From NCBI GenBank assembly GCA_947458545.1, contig CANGYH010000001.1:310001-374000 (forward strand): a stretch of DNA of 64,000 nt. Direction: 5' to 3'. The notes under the pieces were generated by a model that saw only the letters and a list, made by a program, of their open reading frames with translations, did no database searches and was not told where the DNA came from. The position numbers and the translations under genes are program-made. The DNA is from Cytophagaceae bacterium (GTDB lineage: Bacteria > Bacteroidota > Bacteroidia > Cytophagales > Flexibacteraceae). Positions 32,382-41,136 of this stretch are shown piece by piece. How positions within the stretch are numbered: position 1 is the stretch's first letter; each line of letters begins with the position of its first letter.

Positions 32382-34907
32382 TTAGGCAGTGACTTCGCCC
32401 GGCTGGGTTGCTACAGCACGCTCAAAGCTAATGGCTTTTACACTGGCATAGGGCAGCTTTGCCCCAAGAGCGCTTCTGCCACGGATATCTACCAGCCCGT
32501 CTGCCTCTACGTTAATGGTTTCTTCTACCTTGCCCTTTTTCAGCACGATGGTTGCCTTTGGGTCAGAGGCCAGCACGGCGTCAAACAGTTTGCTTCCGTC
32601 TTCAGGGGTGATAAAGCCAAACTTCTTCTCTAGCGTGTTGGTGTCAATCTTAAACCGCTTGATGTAGGCGTTCTTAGTGGCGCCGTCCACATAAGCGGCA
32701 GTAATCACCGTATCCTCTGTCAGCTTGGCAATGCCCAAGATGGCATCAACGTCGTACCGATTGGTAAGCTTGTAGTCTGTAAGCTCAAAAGTGGCGTCCT
32801 TATAGAGCACTACCAGCTTATCTTCTGGGCCAAAATCGCCTAGTTTCCGGCCTCGGTTGTCCGTATTTAGGCGCCCAACCACATCGTCGTAATAGATAGC
32901 CAGAGACCCTAAAGTAGAGGCCCCTGCTGCCTTGAGAGCAACCTTACGCACCGGATACTTGGTAACCGTATTGCCCCGAGAGCCACGGCCTTTAATGTCC
33001 AGGCTGGCAAAGTCATATTCAAACACCTTGATCTTGGCTGTGCAATTGGGCGAGAGGGTCACTTGCACGGTCTCAGCCTCACCGTTGGGGTTTGCAGAGA
33101 AGTAGAGGAGCTTACTGCCCTTTTCGCCCATGGTTACCTCATAGACCTTGTCGCGCGTTACACCTGTCACACAAAAACGCTTGGCCAGCGTGATGCCCGT
33201 CTTGCCATCCATGTAAAGGCAGTTGTAGACCATGCGCTCGTCGTTTTTACGAAACACGGCTACATGCAGAATGTCTTTGCCGACAAATACCTTCTCTCCC
33301 ACCTTGACCACCTTATAGCTGCCGTCTTTGCGGAACACTATGACGTCATCCAAGGTCGAGCATTCAGACACATACTCGTCTTTCTTCAGTGCATAGCCGA
33401 TAAATCCTTCGTCTCGGTTCACGTAGAGCTTCTCGCTGGCTATGGCCACCGTAGCTGCCTGTATGGTGTCGAAAAGGCGAATCTTGGTGCGCCGCTCTCG
33501 GCCTTTGCCGTACTTTTTAAGCAACTCGCGGAAGTACCGGATGGCAAACTGCTTTAGGTTGGCCAGGTTGTGCTCCGTCTCCTCAAGCTCGGCCTCCAGG
33601 TTGCGCATCAGCTCGTCTGCCTTAAAGCCGTCGTACTTGCTAATACGTTTGATTTTTATCTCTGTCAACCGTAGGACGTCATCGTCTGTGATTTCCCGGT
33701 AAAACTGAGGCCTAAAGGGGTCTAGCCCACGGTGGATGGTAGCAATTACCTCTTCAAAGGTGGTACACTCTTCAATGTCTCGGTAGATGCGGTTCTCGAT
33801 GAAGATCTTCTCCAGACTAGAAAAGAGTAAGCGCTCTTTGAGCTCGCCGATGCGAATCTCCAGTTCCTGCTTCAGCAAATCGACCGTCTTGTCGGTGCTG
33901 ATGCGTAGTATGTCGTTAACCGACAAGAAGGCCGGCTTCTGGTCTACAATCACGCAGGCATTCGGCGATATAGATACCTGACACTGCGTAAATGCGTACA
34001 GCGCGTCAATCGTTATATCTGGCGATACCCCGGGCACCAGGTGAATCTGAATCTCCACATGGGCGGCCGTGTTGTCAACCACCTTTTTTATCTTGATCTT
34101 GCCGCTGTCATTGGCCTTGATGATGGATTCGATAACAGACTCTGTAGTGGTGCCATACGGAATCTCTCTGATAACCAGCATCTTGCGGTCTACCTCCTCA
34201 ATCAAGGCCCTGATACGTACCTTGCCGCCCCTTGCCCCTCCGTTGTAGGTGCTTGCGTCAATGATGCCGCCTTGCAAAAAGTCGGGCACCAGGTTGATCT
34301 CCTTACCTTGGATATGATCTACACTTGCCTCAATTAACTCGCAGAAGTTGTGCGGCAGCACCTTGGTAGAGAGGCCTACGGCGATGCCATCTACCCCTTG
34401 GGCCAGCAGCAGCGGAAACTTAATCGGCAGCGTAACCGGCTCTTTGTTGCGGCCGTCGTAGCTCAGTTGCCAGGTCGTTAGCTGGGGGTTAAATACAACG
34501 TCTTTGGCAAACTTGCTCAACCGAGCTTCTATATATCTGGGGGCGGCGGCAGAGTCTCCGGTGTTGATGTCGCCCCAGTTGCCCTGCATGTCCAGCAAAA
34601 GTTCTTTCTGGCCTAGGCCTACCAATGCATCTCCGATAGAAGCGTCTCCATGTGGGTGGAACTGCATCGTATGGCCAATGATGTTGGCCACTTTGCTAAA
34701 GCGCCCATCATCCATCCGATCCATACTGTGCAGAATCCGGCGCTGCACGGGTTTTAGGCCGTCTTCTATGGCAGGCACGGCCCGCTCTAGGATCACATAG
34801 CTGGCATAGTCCAAAAAGTACCGCTCAAACATCTGCTCCACATGGGGCGGATGCGAGCCAGCATGGTTAGACGAGGTAGAAGGAGTATCGAGGTTAAGGT
34901 CGGCCAT
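32382..34907 (-). CDS. parC: Topoisomerase IV subunit A / GyrA-family protein
   Basis: 841 residues. The winged-helix/tower core starts with DYASYVILERAVPAIEDGLK and carries the DNA-breaking Tyr125 (APRYIEARLS), after GHTMQFHPHGDASI. The C-terminal part is a set of degenerate beta-propeller blades (for example GSKLLYFSANPNGEAE and KGRGSRGNTVTKYPV), without a clear GyrA box, so topoisomerase IV is more likely than gyrase. It would act with ParE to separate daughter chromosomes, but parE is not in the window. The gene begins an operon with the DUF5686 gene. Confidence 0.9.
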   Translation of the reverse strand: MADLNLDTPSTSSNHAGSHPPHVEQMFERYFLDYASYVILERAVPAIEDGLKPVQRRILHSMDRMDDGRFSKVANIIGHTMQFHPHGDASIGDALVGLGQKELLLDMQGNWGDINTGDSAAAPRYIEARLSKFAKDVVFNPQLTTWQLSYDGRNKEPVTLPIKFPLLLAQGVDGIAVGLSTKVLPHNFCELIEASVDHIQGKEINLVPDFLQGGIIDASTYNGGARGGKVRIRALIEEVDRKMLVIREIPYGTTTESVIESIIKANDSGKIKIKKVVDNTAAHVEIQIHLVPGVSPDITIDALYAFTQCQVSISPNACVIVDQKPAFLSVNDILRISTDKTVDLLKQELEIRIGELKERLLFSSLEKIFIENRIYRDIEECTTFEEVIATIHRGLDPFRPQFYREITDDDVLRLTEIKIKRISKYDGFKADELMRNLEAELEETEHNLANLKQFAIRYFRELLKKYGKGRERRTKIRLFDTIQAATVAIASEKLYVNRDEGFIGYALKKDEYVSECSTLDDVIVFRKDGSYKVVKVGEKVFVGKDILHVAVFRKNDERMVYNCLYMDGKTGITLAKRFCVTGVTRDKVYEVTMGEKGSKLLYFSANPNGEAETVQVTLSPNCTAKIKVFEYDFASLDIKGRGSRGNTVTKYPVRKVALKAAGASTLGSLAIYYDDVVGRLNTDNRGRKLGDFGPEDKLVVLYKDATFELTDYKLTNRYDVDAILGIAKLTEDTVITAAYVDGATKNAYIKRFKIDTNTLEKKFGFITPEDGSKLFDAVLASDPKATIVLKKGKVEETINVEADGLVDIRGRSALGAKLPYASVKAISFERAVATQPGEVTA

Positions 34908-35149
34908 GCCGGTATTTTCTAACGAGGAGGAAGACTGGTTACGAAGCCCATGTGCTAGAAGGCCCTAGAGGCAACCCATGCAGGGCAAAGGCGTATGCAA
35001 GCATGCAGGCCTGCTTTATGTAGGCCTTTGGCTGCTGCCCGCCTTGTGCTTAACACAAAAGACGGTCAAAATTATCCCCTGCGGCGGCAACCTACGCACA
35101 AAAGGTAAACCGGTGGCCATTTGGTGTTTGCTGGTTCTATCCTACATTT
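34908..35149. other. Longest gene-free stretch; no gene recognised
   Basis: 242 bases between the divergent parC and infC genes. Short open frames here have no family features. It should hold both promoters. A small inverted repeat TTGTG/CACAA lies near 35043-35057. The infC promoter candidate at its right end is listed separately. Confidence 0.6.
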
Positions 35150-35152
35150 TTG
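35121..35152 (+). promoter_or_regulatory. Candidate promoter overlapping the infC start
   Basis: A TTG at 35121-35123 is followed after 19 bases by TACATTTT (35143-35150), or after 21 bases by CATTTTTG (35145-35152), the same -7 form as at the DUF1573 gene. It overlaps the TTG codon at 35150, so transcription would start after that codon. Confidence 0.4.
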
Positions 35153-35728
35153 AGAAGAATTAAACCAGGCAATACCATCAACAGACCCAGACCGCAGGGC
35201 CCACGCCGCGTCGTAGAAGAGCCCTATAAGATTAACCAGAAGATCCGGGCCACAGAAGTGCGGCTCGTGGGCGAGAACATCGAGCAAGGGATCTTCCCTC
35301 TGCAACAAGCCATAGAGATGGCTCAAGCCCAATCGTTAGACCTTGTGGAGATCGTGCCCAATGCTGCTCCACCGGTCTGCCGTATTGTGGATTACTCCAA
35401 ATTCAAGTACGAGCAAAAGAAAAAACAAAAGGAAATAAAGGCCAAGACGCAAAAGGTCGTCCTCAAAGAGATTCGCTTTGGCCCCAATACCAATGAGCAC
35501 GACTTCGACTTTAAGTTGAAGCACGCCAAAGAGTTTTTGGCCGAGGGTGCCAAGGTTAAGGCTTATGTCCACTTCGTGGGTCGCTCGATCGTGTACAAAG
35601 AGCGGGGAGAGCAGCTTCTACAGCGCTTTGCCCAAGCCCTTGAGGCCGATGCCAAAATAGAGCAGGCGCCCAAGCTAGAGGGCAAGCGGATGTTCCTCTT
35701 CCTGGCACCGAAAGCCGTCAAAAAGTAA
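35150..35728 (+). CDS. infC: Translation initiation factor IF-3
   Basis: 192 residues from a TTG at 35150. The N-domain has [19 protein letters not shown] and [20 protein letters not shown], a Lys-rich linker ([14 protein letters not shown]), and the C-domain [20 protein letters not shown] and [11 protein letters not shown]. It binds the 30S subunit and guards start-codon choice. No ATG is available at the N-terminus; an ATT at 35159 is the other candidate, as infC genes in other bacteria start at AUU for self-regulation. The usual neighbours thrS, rpmI and rplT are missing; a terminator follows at once. Confidence 0.95.
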   Translation: MRRIKPGNTINRPRPQGPRRVVEEPYKINQKIRATEVRLVGENIEQGIFPLQQAIEMAQAQSLDLVEIVPNAAPPVCRIVDYSKFKYEQKKKQKEIKAKTQKVVLKEIRFGPNTNEHDFDFKLKHAKEFLAEGAKVKAYVHFVGRSIVYKERGEQLLQRFAQALEADAKIEQAPKLEGKRMFLFLAPKAVKK

Positions 35729-35739
35729 CCTTGACGTAA

Positions 35740-35783
35740 CTCAACAAAAAAAGCGCCCTCTATGGGGTGCTTTTTTTGTTGAG
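35740..35783. terminator. Bidirectional terminator between infC and ppk
   Basis: CTCAACAAAAAAAGC is exactly repeated in inverted form, with an inner G-rich/C-rich stem and a short loop; the A and T runs form part of the stem, so either strand ends in a hairpin plus T run. It lies between convergent infC and ppk. Confidence 0.85.
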
Positions 35784-35790
35784 GACACTT

Positions 35791-37995
35791 TTAGGCGAAA
35801 AGCTGGTCTGCCCGCACGTGTTCTACCTGTGCCTCGCTCACCAGCTGATAAAATTCCTTATGGGTGTTAAAGGGCTCTTCCCCTTCCTTAGGGTTACACT
35901 TGTTGTATTCGCCTTCTTCTGTTAAGATGTAGCTGTTGGCCGTATCCTTGATGTTGAACAGCAGCATATTGATGCACTCGCCTTGCAGGCGTGGGTCGGC
36001 AATCAAAAACAGGCTCTCTATCCGGCGGTCAAAGCTGCGGTTCATCATGTCGGCGCTGCCGCCGTACACTTTGGGCTGCCCCCCGTTGTGGAAGTAATAG
36101 ATGCGTGCATGCTCCAGATAATCTCCGACTATGCTGCGCACGGTAATATTCTCTGACAGCCCCTTGCGGCCGGGGCGCAGGCAGCAAATACCCCGCACAA
36201 TGAGCTGGATGCGAACACCCGCCTGGCTGGCCTTGTAGAGCTCATCTATGGTCTCTTTGTCCTCCAGGCTGTTGACCTTTATGATGATCCCTGCAGGCTT
36301 GCCTTGAGTGGCGTTTTCGGCCTCTTGTCGGATCAGCTTAACAAGGCCGTTGCGTAGCTCCCTTGGTGCCGTAATCAGGTAATGGTACTGGTCTGGCAGG
36401 CTATGCCCTGTGATTACGTTAAAAAACTCCGACACGTCGTTGGCATAAATGTCATTGGTCGTAATCAGGCTGATGTCTGTGTAGAAGCGGCTCGTAACCT
36501 CGTTGTAATTGCCAGAGCTCAGGTGCACGTAGCGCGTTACCCGGTCTTCATCTTTCCGCACGATGAGCATCATCTTACAGTGTGTCTTGAGTGCCCCAAC
36601 ACCGTAAATCACAAAGCACCCGGCCTTTTGCAATCGTTTGGCCTCGCGGATGTTGTTCTCTTCGTCAAACCGGGCTTTTACTTCAAAAAGCACCGATACG
36701 TGCTTGCCGTTTTCTGCAGCCCGCTGAAGGGCGTTGATGATCCGGCTCTCCCGCGCAGTCCTGTAGATTGTCATTTTGATAGACAACACATGCGGATCTT
36801 CTGCTGCGGCTTCCAACAAATGCAGCAATGGCTCCAGGCTGTTGTAGGGATGATGCAACAGCAAGTCGCGCTGCTTTAACGTCTCAAACAGGTCTTTGTT
36901 GCTTGCTTCGTTGCTCTCGCTCAAAGGGCGGATGGGTGCCGGCATCGGCGGTATCTCGCTCTGAAAGTCTTTGTGCGATACAATCTGATTGAGGCCTGTA
37001 AAGTCAATAAGGCTTGGCGTAATAAAGAAGTTGTCGGCCTCAAGGTCCCAACGCTCCTTCAGAGTCTTTAGCAAATACGGATTGTGCTCTGCCCCAATCT
37101 CTACCCGCACAACCCGGCCCGTGCGCCGGCCGCTCAGCTTGCGCTTTACCTCTTCTACAAAGTCAGAATCTGTATCGTCGGCCTCCTCGATGGATATATC
37201 TCCATTGCGCATGGTGCGGAAAACATCTACCGAAATAATTTCGACATTGCGAAAAAGCTTGTCTATCTGCCAAACCACAATCTGCTCGATCGGCAAGAAA
37301 AGCACCTCTTCTTGCCGCTCTACCACGTAGAAGCGAGGCAGGTTCTGTGGTACCTGCACCAGGGTCAGCCGCCGTGGGTTCTTGCTGTCCTCCTTGTTTT
37401 GCGTGATGACGCCCACCGTCATCGCCTTGCTTACAATCACCGGGAAGGTGTGGTAAGCATCTAGGAGCATGGGCGTCAGCATTGGGTAAATCGTCTTTTT
37501 GAAGTACAAAAAGGCAGATTCCCGCTCTTGCTCGGTCAAATCTTCAATCTTGGCAATGCTGAGGCCATGGTCTGCAAACATGGGCTGCAGCTCTTGCTGG
37601 AAAGTCGTGTACTGCGACCGGTAGAACGCCTGGCACTCGGCCAGCAGCGTAGCCTTAAACGGTTTTTCGCGAAGGCCGCTGTAATCTACCCGCACCTTGT
37701 TATAGTCTAGGTAGTTGTAGAGCGACCCAACCCGAATCATAAAAAACTCATCGAAGTTGCTGGCTGTGATGGCCAGAAAACGCATCCGCTCAAACAAATT
37801 GCGGTGTTGGGCCTTGGCCTGGTCTAAAACCCGGTAGTTAAACTGAAGCCAGCTCAAGTCTCGGCTGAAATAGTCTGACTGCCGAATCAGGTTGTTTGTC
37901 TTAACACTGAAAATGCCCCGAACGGACGTGATTACCTTCTCGCCCAGTTGCACAAAAGGGTCTGTGATGTATTGGTTCAGTTCGCTGGGATTCAT
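35791..37995 (-). CDS. ppk1: Polyphosphate kinase 1
   Basis: 734 residues from the ATG at 37995; a TTG 60 bases upstream is less likely. The N-domain begins YFSRDLSWLQFNYRVLDQA and has ITASNFDEFFMIRVGSLYN. The two PLD-like C-domains hold the autophosphorylated histidine in ALKTHCKMMLIVR, then HLSSGNYNEVTSRFYTDISL, and the second histidine in GDYLEHARIYYFHNGG with SADMMNRSFDRRIES. It makes polyphosphate from ATP at the membrane. trmB lies 68 bases upstream in the same direction. Confidence 0.95.
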   Translation of the reverse strand: MNPSELNQYITDPFVQLGEKVITSVRGIFSVKTNNLIRQSDYFSRDLSWLQFNYRVLDQAKAQHRNLFERMRFLAITASNFDEFFMIRVGSLYNYLDYNKVRVDYSGLREKPFKATLLAECQAFYRSQYTTFQQELQPMFADHGLSIAKIEDLTEQERESAFLYFKKTIYPMLTPMLLDAYHTFPVIVSKAMTVGVITQNKEDSKNPRRLTLVQVPQNLPRFYVVERQEEVLFLPIEQIVVWQIDKLFRNVEIISVDVFRTMRNGDISIEEADDTDSDFVEEVKRKLSGRRTGRVVRVEIGAEHNPYLLKTLKERWDLEADNFFITPSLIDFTGLNQIVSHKDFQSEIPPMPAPIRPLSESNEASNKDLFETLKQRDLLLHHPYNSLEPLLHLLEAAAEDPHVLSIKMTIYRTARESRIINALQRAAENGKHVSVLFEVKARFDEENNIREAKRLQKAGCFVIYGVGALKTHCKMMLIVRKDEDRVTRYVHLSSGNYNEVTSRFYTDISLITTNDIYANDVSEFFNVITGHSLPDQYHYLITAPRELRNGLVKLIRQEAENATQGKPAGIIIKVNSLEDKETIDELYKASQAGVRIQLIVRGICCLRPGRKGLSENITVRSIVGDYLEHARIYYFHNGGQPKVYGGSADMMNRSFDRRIESLFLIADPRLQGECINMLLFNIKDTANSYILTEEGEYNKCNPKEGEEPFNTHKEFYQLVSEAQVEHVRADQLFA

Positions 37996-38063
37996 GTAGT
38001 TAGGTGTTAGATTAGGGCTATTGGGCGGGCTAAAGCCCAAACGAATCCAATCCAATAGCTGGA

Positions 38064-38720
38064 TCAGCTAAAGTTGAAACGCAAATAGTGGATGGGCTGG
38101 CCCATTCCAAGGTATTTCCGCTCAAAGTTGGTTTGGATACCGAGATGCTCTTCCAGCAAAACGTCGTTGTAGAGGTCAAATGTATAGCGGAGGTCCGTAT
38201 GGGCAATCTGTGCTATTTGCTCGAGCGTATAATCAAAAAGCGGGCGATTGTCCGTTTTTAGGCGTACCATACCGCCAGGCACCAACAGCTGTCTGTAAAG
38301 CTCTAAAAACCTGGGGCTTGTGAGCCGCCGCTTCTCATCCCTGCCCTTAGGCCGTGGGTCCGGAAAGGGAATCCAGATTTCAGCCAGCTCCCCTTGCCCG
38401 AAGTGCATGTCTATGTTCTCAATCTCTGTCCTCAAAAAAGCTGCATTTTGTAGCCCAGCGGCCTCGCAGGCTTGTGCCCCCACCCAAATGCGGTAGCCTT
38501 TGATATCTACCCCAACAAAGTTGTGGTCAGAGTGGTGTTGCGCAAGGCCAAAGGTGTACTCGCCCTTGCCGCAGCCAAGCTCGGCTATCAAAGGATTGTT
38601 ATTGCCAAAATGCCGCTCACTCCAGCGGCCTTTCAGCTTGCCAAAGCTCTCTTTGCCTACCTGTACTATGTTGTACTTCTCTTGGTTGTCCGCAAAGCGA
38701 ACTTGTTTTTGCCTGCCCAT
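38064..38720 (-). CDS. trmB: tRNA (guanine-N7)-methyltransferase
   Basis: 218 residues from the ATG at 38720 (MGRQKQVRFADNQ). A frame to 38786 is longer, but it would run back through the transketolase terminator at 38756-38800, so the later start is preferred. The SAM site is AELGCGKGEYT, and the family motif is IWIPFPDPRPKGRDEKRRLT. It methylates G46 of tRNA. The C-terminus FERKYLGMGQPIHYLRF is typical. Confidence 0.93.
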   Translation of the reverse strand: MGRQKQVRFADNQEKYNIVQVGKESFGKLKGRWSERHFGNNNPLIAELGCGKGEYTFGLAQHHSDHNFVGVDIKGYRIWVGAQACEAAGLQNAAFLRTEIENIDMHFGQGELAEIWIPFPDPRPKGRDEKRRLTSPRFLELYRQLLVPGGMVRLKTDNRPLFDYTLEQIAQIAHTDLRYTFDLYNDVLLEEHLGIQTNFERKYLGMGQPIHYLRFNFS

Positions 38721-38755
38721 AAGCTGCCGAGTTTTGGCTATGTCTTGTTTAGATG

Positions 38756-38800
38756 GAAAAGCACCCTCCTGGCCTGGTAATGGCAAGCCAAAAGGGTGCT
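38756..38800 (-). terminator. Terminator after the transketolase genes
   Basis: AGCACCCT (38760-38767) pairs with AGGGTGCT (38793-38800), with a further TGGC/GCCA pairing inside. On the minus strand the hairpin is followed by TTTT. It closes the seven-gene run from mpl and lies 36 bases before the trmB start. Confidence 0.75.
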
Positions 38801-38826
38801 GGTGATTTCAGGAAATGGCCGGCTTA

Positions 38827-39798
38827 TCAGCTTGCCTTCCGCGCAAGTACTTGATGCGCAGCGGTTACGACATTGGCCGCCTTAAGCCCGTACTTCTCCA
38901 TCAACTGGTCAGGCGTGCCAGACTCGCCAAAGCTGTCTTGCACGGCCACATACTCTAGTGGGGTAGGGCGGTGTTTGGCCACATAGTGGGCTATCGAATC
39001 GCAAAGCCCGCCATTTACTTGATGCTCTTCTGCCACTACGGCGCATCCCGTCTTATTCAAAGAGGCTGCAATGGTTTTTGTATCCAGCGGCTTGATGGTG
39101 TGCAGATTTATGACCTCGGCCGATATCCCGGCATCCTCCAGCAATTCTGCCGCTAGGATACACTCCCATACCATATGCCCGGTGCAAAAGAGCGATACAT
39201 CTACCCCTTCGTGCAGTACATCTGCTTTTCCGATGACGAATGGCCTGTCTTTGGGGTAGAATACCGGCAGCACGGGCCGGCCAAACCGCAGGTATGCCGG
39301 GCCATGGTGCTCGGCCAGGGCAAGTGTTGCAGCGTAGGTCTGGTTGTAGTCGCAGGTATTGATGACGGTCATACCGGGCAGCATGCGCATCAGGCCCAGG
39401 TCCTCCAGAATCTGGTGTGTGGCCCCATCCTCGCCCAGCGTAAGGCCGGCATGGCTGGCGCAGATTTTGACGTTTTTATCAGAATAGGCAATGGATTGCC
39501 TGATCTGGTCATAAACACGGCCGGTGGCAAAGTTGGCAAACGTGGTAGCGTAGGGGATATAGCCTGCCGTTGCTAAGCCTGCCGCTACGCCCATCATATT
39601 GGCTTCTGCAATACCACACTGGACAAATCGCTCGGGGTATTGCTTTTCAAAATCGTTAAGCTTTAGCGAGCCTGTCAGGTCAGCGCAAAGTGCTACCACT
39701 TTTGGGTTTGCTGCTCCCAATGCCGTCATGGCTGCTCCGAAGCCAGAGCGGGTGTCTTTCTTATCCGTAAACGGAAACTTCCCTTTGATACTGTTCAT
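38827..39798 (-). CDS. Transketolase, C-terminal subunit
   Basis: 323 residues: the pyrimidine-binding domain (ADLTGSLKLNDFEKQYPERF, then GIAEANMMGVAAGLATAGYI with the catalytic Glu) and the C-terminal domain (LHTIKPLDTKTI). In split transketolases this half pairs with the N-terminal subunit, encoded 10 bases upstream. The two interconvert pentose and hexose phosphates using thiamine diphosphate. Confidence 0.93.
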   Translation of the reverse strand: MNSIKGKFPFTDKKDTRSGFGAAMTALGAANPKVVALCADLTGSLKLNDFEKQYPERFVQCGIAEANMMGVAAGLATAGYIPYATTFANFATGRVYDQIRQSIAYSDKNVKICASHAGLTLGEDGATHQILEDLGLMRMLPGMTVINTCDYNQTYAATLALAEHHGPAYLRFGRPVLPVFYPKDRPFVIGKADVLHEGVDVSLFCTGHMVWECILAAELLEDAGISAEVINLHTIKPLDTKTIAASLNKTGCAVVAEEHQVNGGLCDSIAHYVAKHRPTPLEYVAVQDSFGESGTPDQLMEKYGLKAANVVTAAHQVLARKAS

Positions 39799-39808
39799 AC
39801 GGGCAGGC

Positions 39809-40681
39809 TTAATAGTCTGTAGTGGTAGATTGGAGTTGGTCTAGCGCCTGCTGTAGTTGAGCATCGTTGGGGGCAACGCCGTGCCATTTGTGGCTACCCA
39901 TCATAAAGTCTACGCCGGCTCCCATGGCAGTTTCCATTAGAACAACAACGGGCAAAGCTTGGCCCGAGGCGGCTTTTGCGGCAAGCAGCATTTGATCTAC
40001 GGCATTCATGCTGTTGCCTTGTGGGCAATGGAGCACCTGCCAGCCAAAGGCTTCCCACTTCTGGGCCAGGTTTTTCAGGCTCATAACCTTGTCTACAGGG
40101 CCATCAATTTGCTGGCCGTTGTAATCTACCGTTACGATAAGGTTGTCCAGGTTGTGGTGCGCTGCAAACAAGGCGGCTTCCCAAATCTGACCTTCCTGCA
40201 GCTCACCGTCGCCCGTCAGGGCATAGACCAGGGTCGTGTCTTTAGCCATTTTCTTGGCCAATGCAGCACCACAAGCTACAGATAGCCCTTGGCCCAAAGA
40301 GCCAGATGCTACCCGGACGCCAGGCAGCCCTTCGTGGGTTGTAGGGTGGCCTTGCAAGCGGCTGTTGATCTTTCTGAACGTGGCTAGCTCTGCAACGTCA
40401 AAAAAACCGGCACGCGCCAGTGTAGCATACCAAACGGGGCTAATGTGGCCATTGCTCAAAAAGAACAGGTCTTCTCCATTGCCTGCCATATCAAAAGGCA
40501 GACTGTAGCGCAAGTGTCCGAAGTATAAGTTGACGAAATACTCCACACACCCCAGCGATCCACCTGGGTGCCCACTCTGTACTCCATGCACCATCCGAAC
40601 GATGTCGCGCCGTATCTGAAGGGCCAGTTGCTCACGCTCTTGCAGCGTACGTGTATTAGGCGAGCTGCTCTGCATGGGCAT
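39809..40681 (-). CDS. Transketolase, N-terminal subunit
   Basis: 290 residues: the thiamine-diphosphate domain with GHPGGSLGCVEYFVNLYF, SNGHISPVWYA, GSLGQGLSVACGAAL and the metal/diphosphate motif TGDGELQEGQIWEA ending in DYNGQQIDG. The start is the ATG at 40681 or the one at 40675; both lie inside the end of the bcp gene (overlap of up to 26 bases), so translation is likely coupled. It is the partner of the C-terminal subunit that follows. Confidence 0.93.
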   Translation of the reverse strand: MPMQSSSPNTRTLQEREQLALQIRRDIVRMVHGVQSGHPGGSLGCVEYFVNLYFGHLRYSLPFDMAGNGEDLFFLSNGHISPVWYATLARAGFFDVAELATFRKINSRLQGHPTTHEGLPGVRVASGSLGQGLSVACGAALAKKMAKDTTLVYALTGDGELQEGQIWEAALFAAHHNLDNLIVTVDYNGQQIDGPVDKVMSLKNLAQKWEAFGWQVLHCPQGNSMNAVDQMLLAAKAASGQALPVVVLMETAMGAGVDFMMGSHKWHGVAPNDAQLQQALDQLQSTTTDY

Positions 40682-41102
40682 CGGTTTTTACCTTGGCGAT
40701 ATGCTTCTCTACGATGCCGTCTTCCGATATCAGGAAGGTCTCTCTGGATGTGCCCATGTACTTCTTGCCGTACATGTTCTTTTCTTTCCAAACCCCATAG
40801 GCATTCACGATTGTCTGCGCCTCGTCGGCCAGTAGTGGAAAGGGTAGGCTGTACTTGTCGGCAAACTTCTTGTGGCTGGCCACAGAGTCTGTGCTAACGC
40901 CGATTACCTGCACCCCTTGGCCAAGCAGTGCTTGGTAGTTGTCGCGCAGGTTGCAGGCCTGGGCCGTGCAGCCAGGCGTATCGTCTTTGGGGTAGAAGTA
41001 AAGTGCTACTTTCTTTCCCTTAAAATCGCCCAGGCTAACGGTGTTGCCGTGCTGGTCTTGGGCCGTAAAGGCGGGGGCTGGCTGCCCGATGGTAACAGAC
41101 AT
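40656..41102 (-). CDS. bcp: Thiol peroxidase Bcp (peroxiredoxin Q)
   Basis: 148 residues, one peroxiredoxin domain. The peroxidatic cysteine is in DDTPGCTAQACNLRD, with a second cysteine five positions later as in atypical 2-Cys BCP enzymes. ALYFYPKD and ETFLISEDG are typical. It reduces hydroperoxides with thioredoxin in the cytoplasm. It lies between the M23 peptidase gene (34 bases) and the transketolase genes (overlapping). Confidence 0.95.
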   Translation of the reverse strand: MSVTIGQPAPAFTAQDQHGNTVSLGDFKGKKVALYFYPKDDTPGCTAQACNLRDNYQALLGQGVQVIGVSTDSVASHKKFADKYSLPFPLLADEAQTIVNAYGVWKEKNMYGKKYMGTSRETFLISEDGIVEKHIAKVKTDAHAEQLA

Positions 41103-41136
41103 AATGAGCTTGGTGCGCAGATAGGTTGGCTCTGCG

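Noticed and set aside
34908-35149. Riboswitch or tRNA in the longest intergenic gap
   Set aside because: No cloverleaf, T-loop pattern or long conserved stem could be drawn; only a five-pair inverted repeat is present.
34978-35163. Possible small gene before infC
   Set aside because: The 61-codon frame has a hydrophobic stretch but runs into the infC start in another frame and has no recognisable family or promoter of its own.
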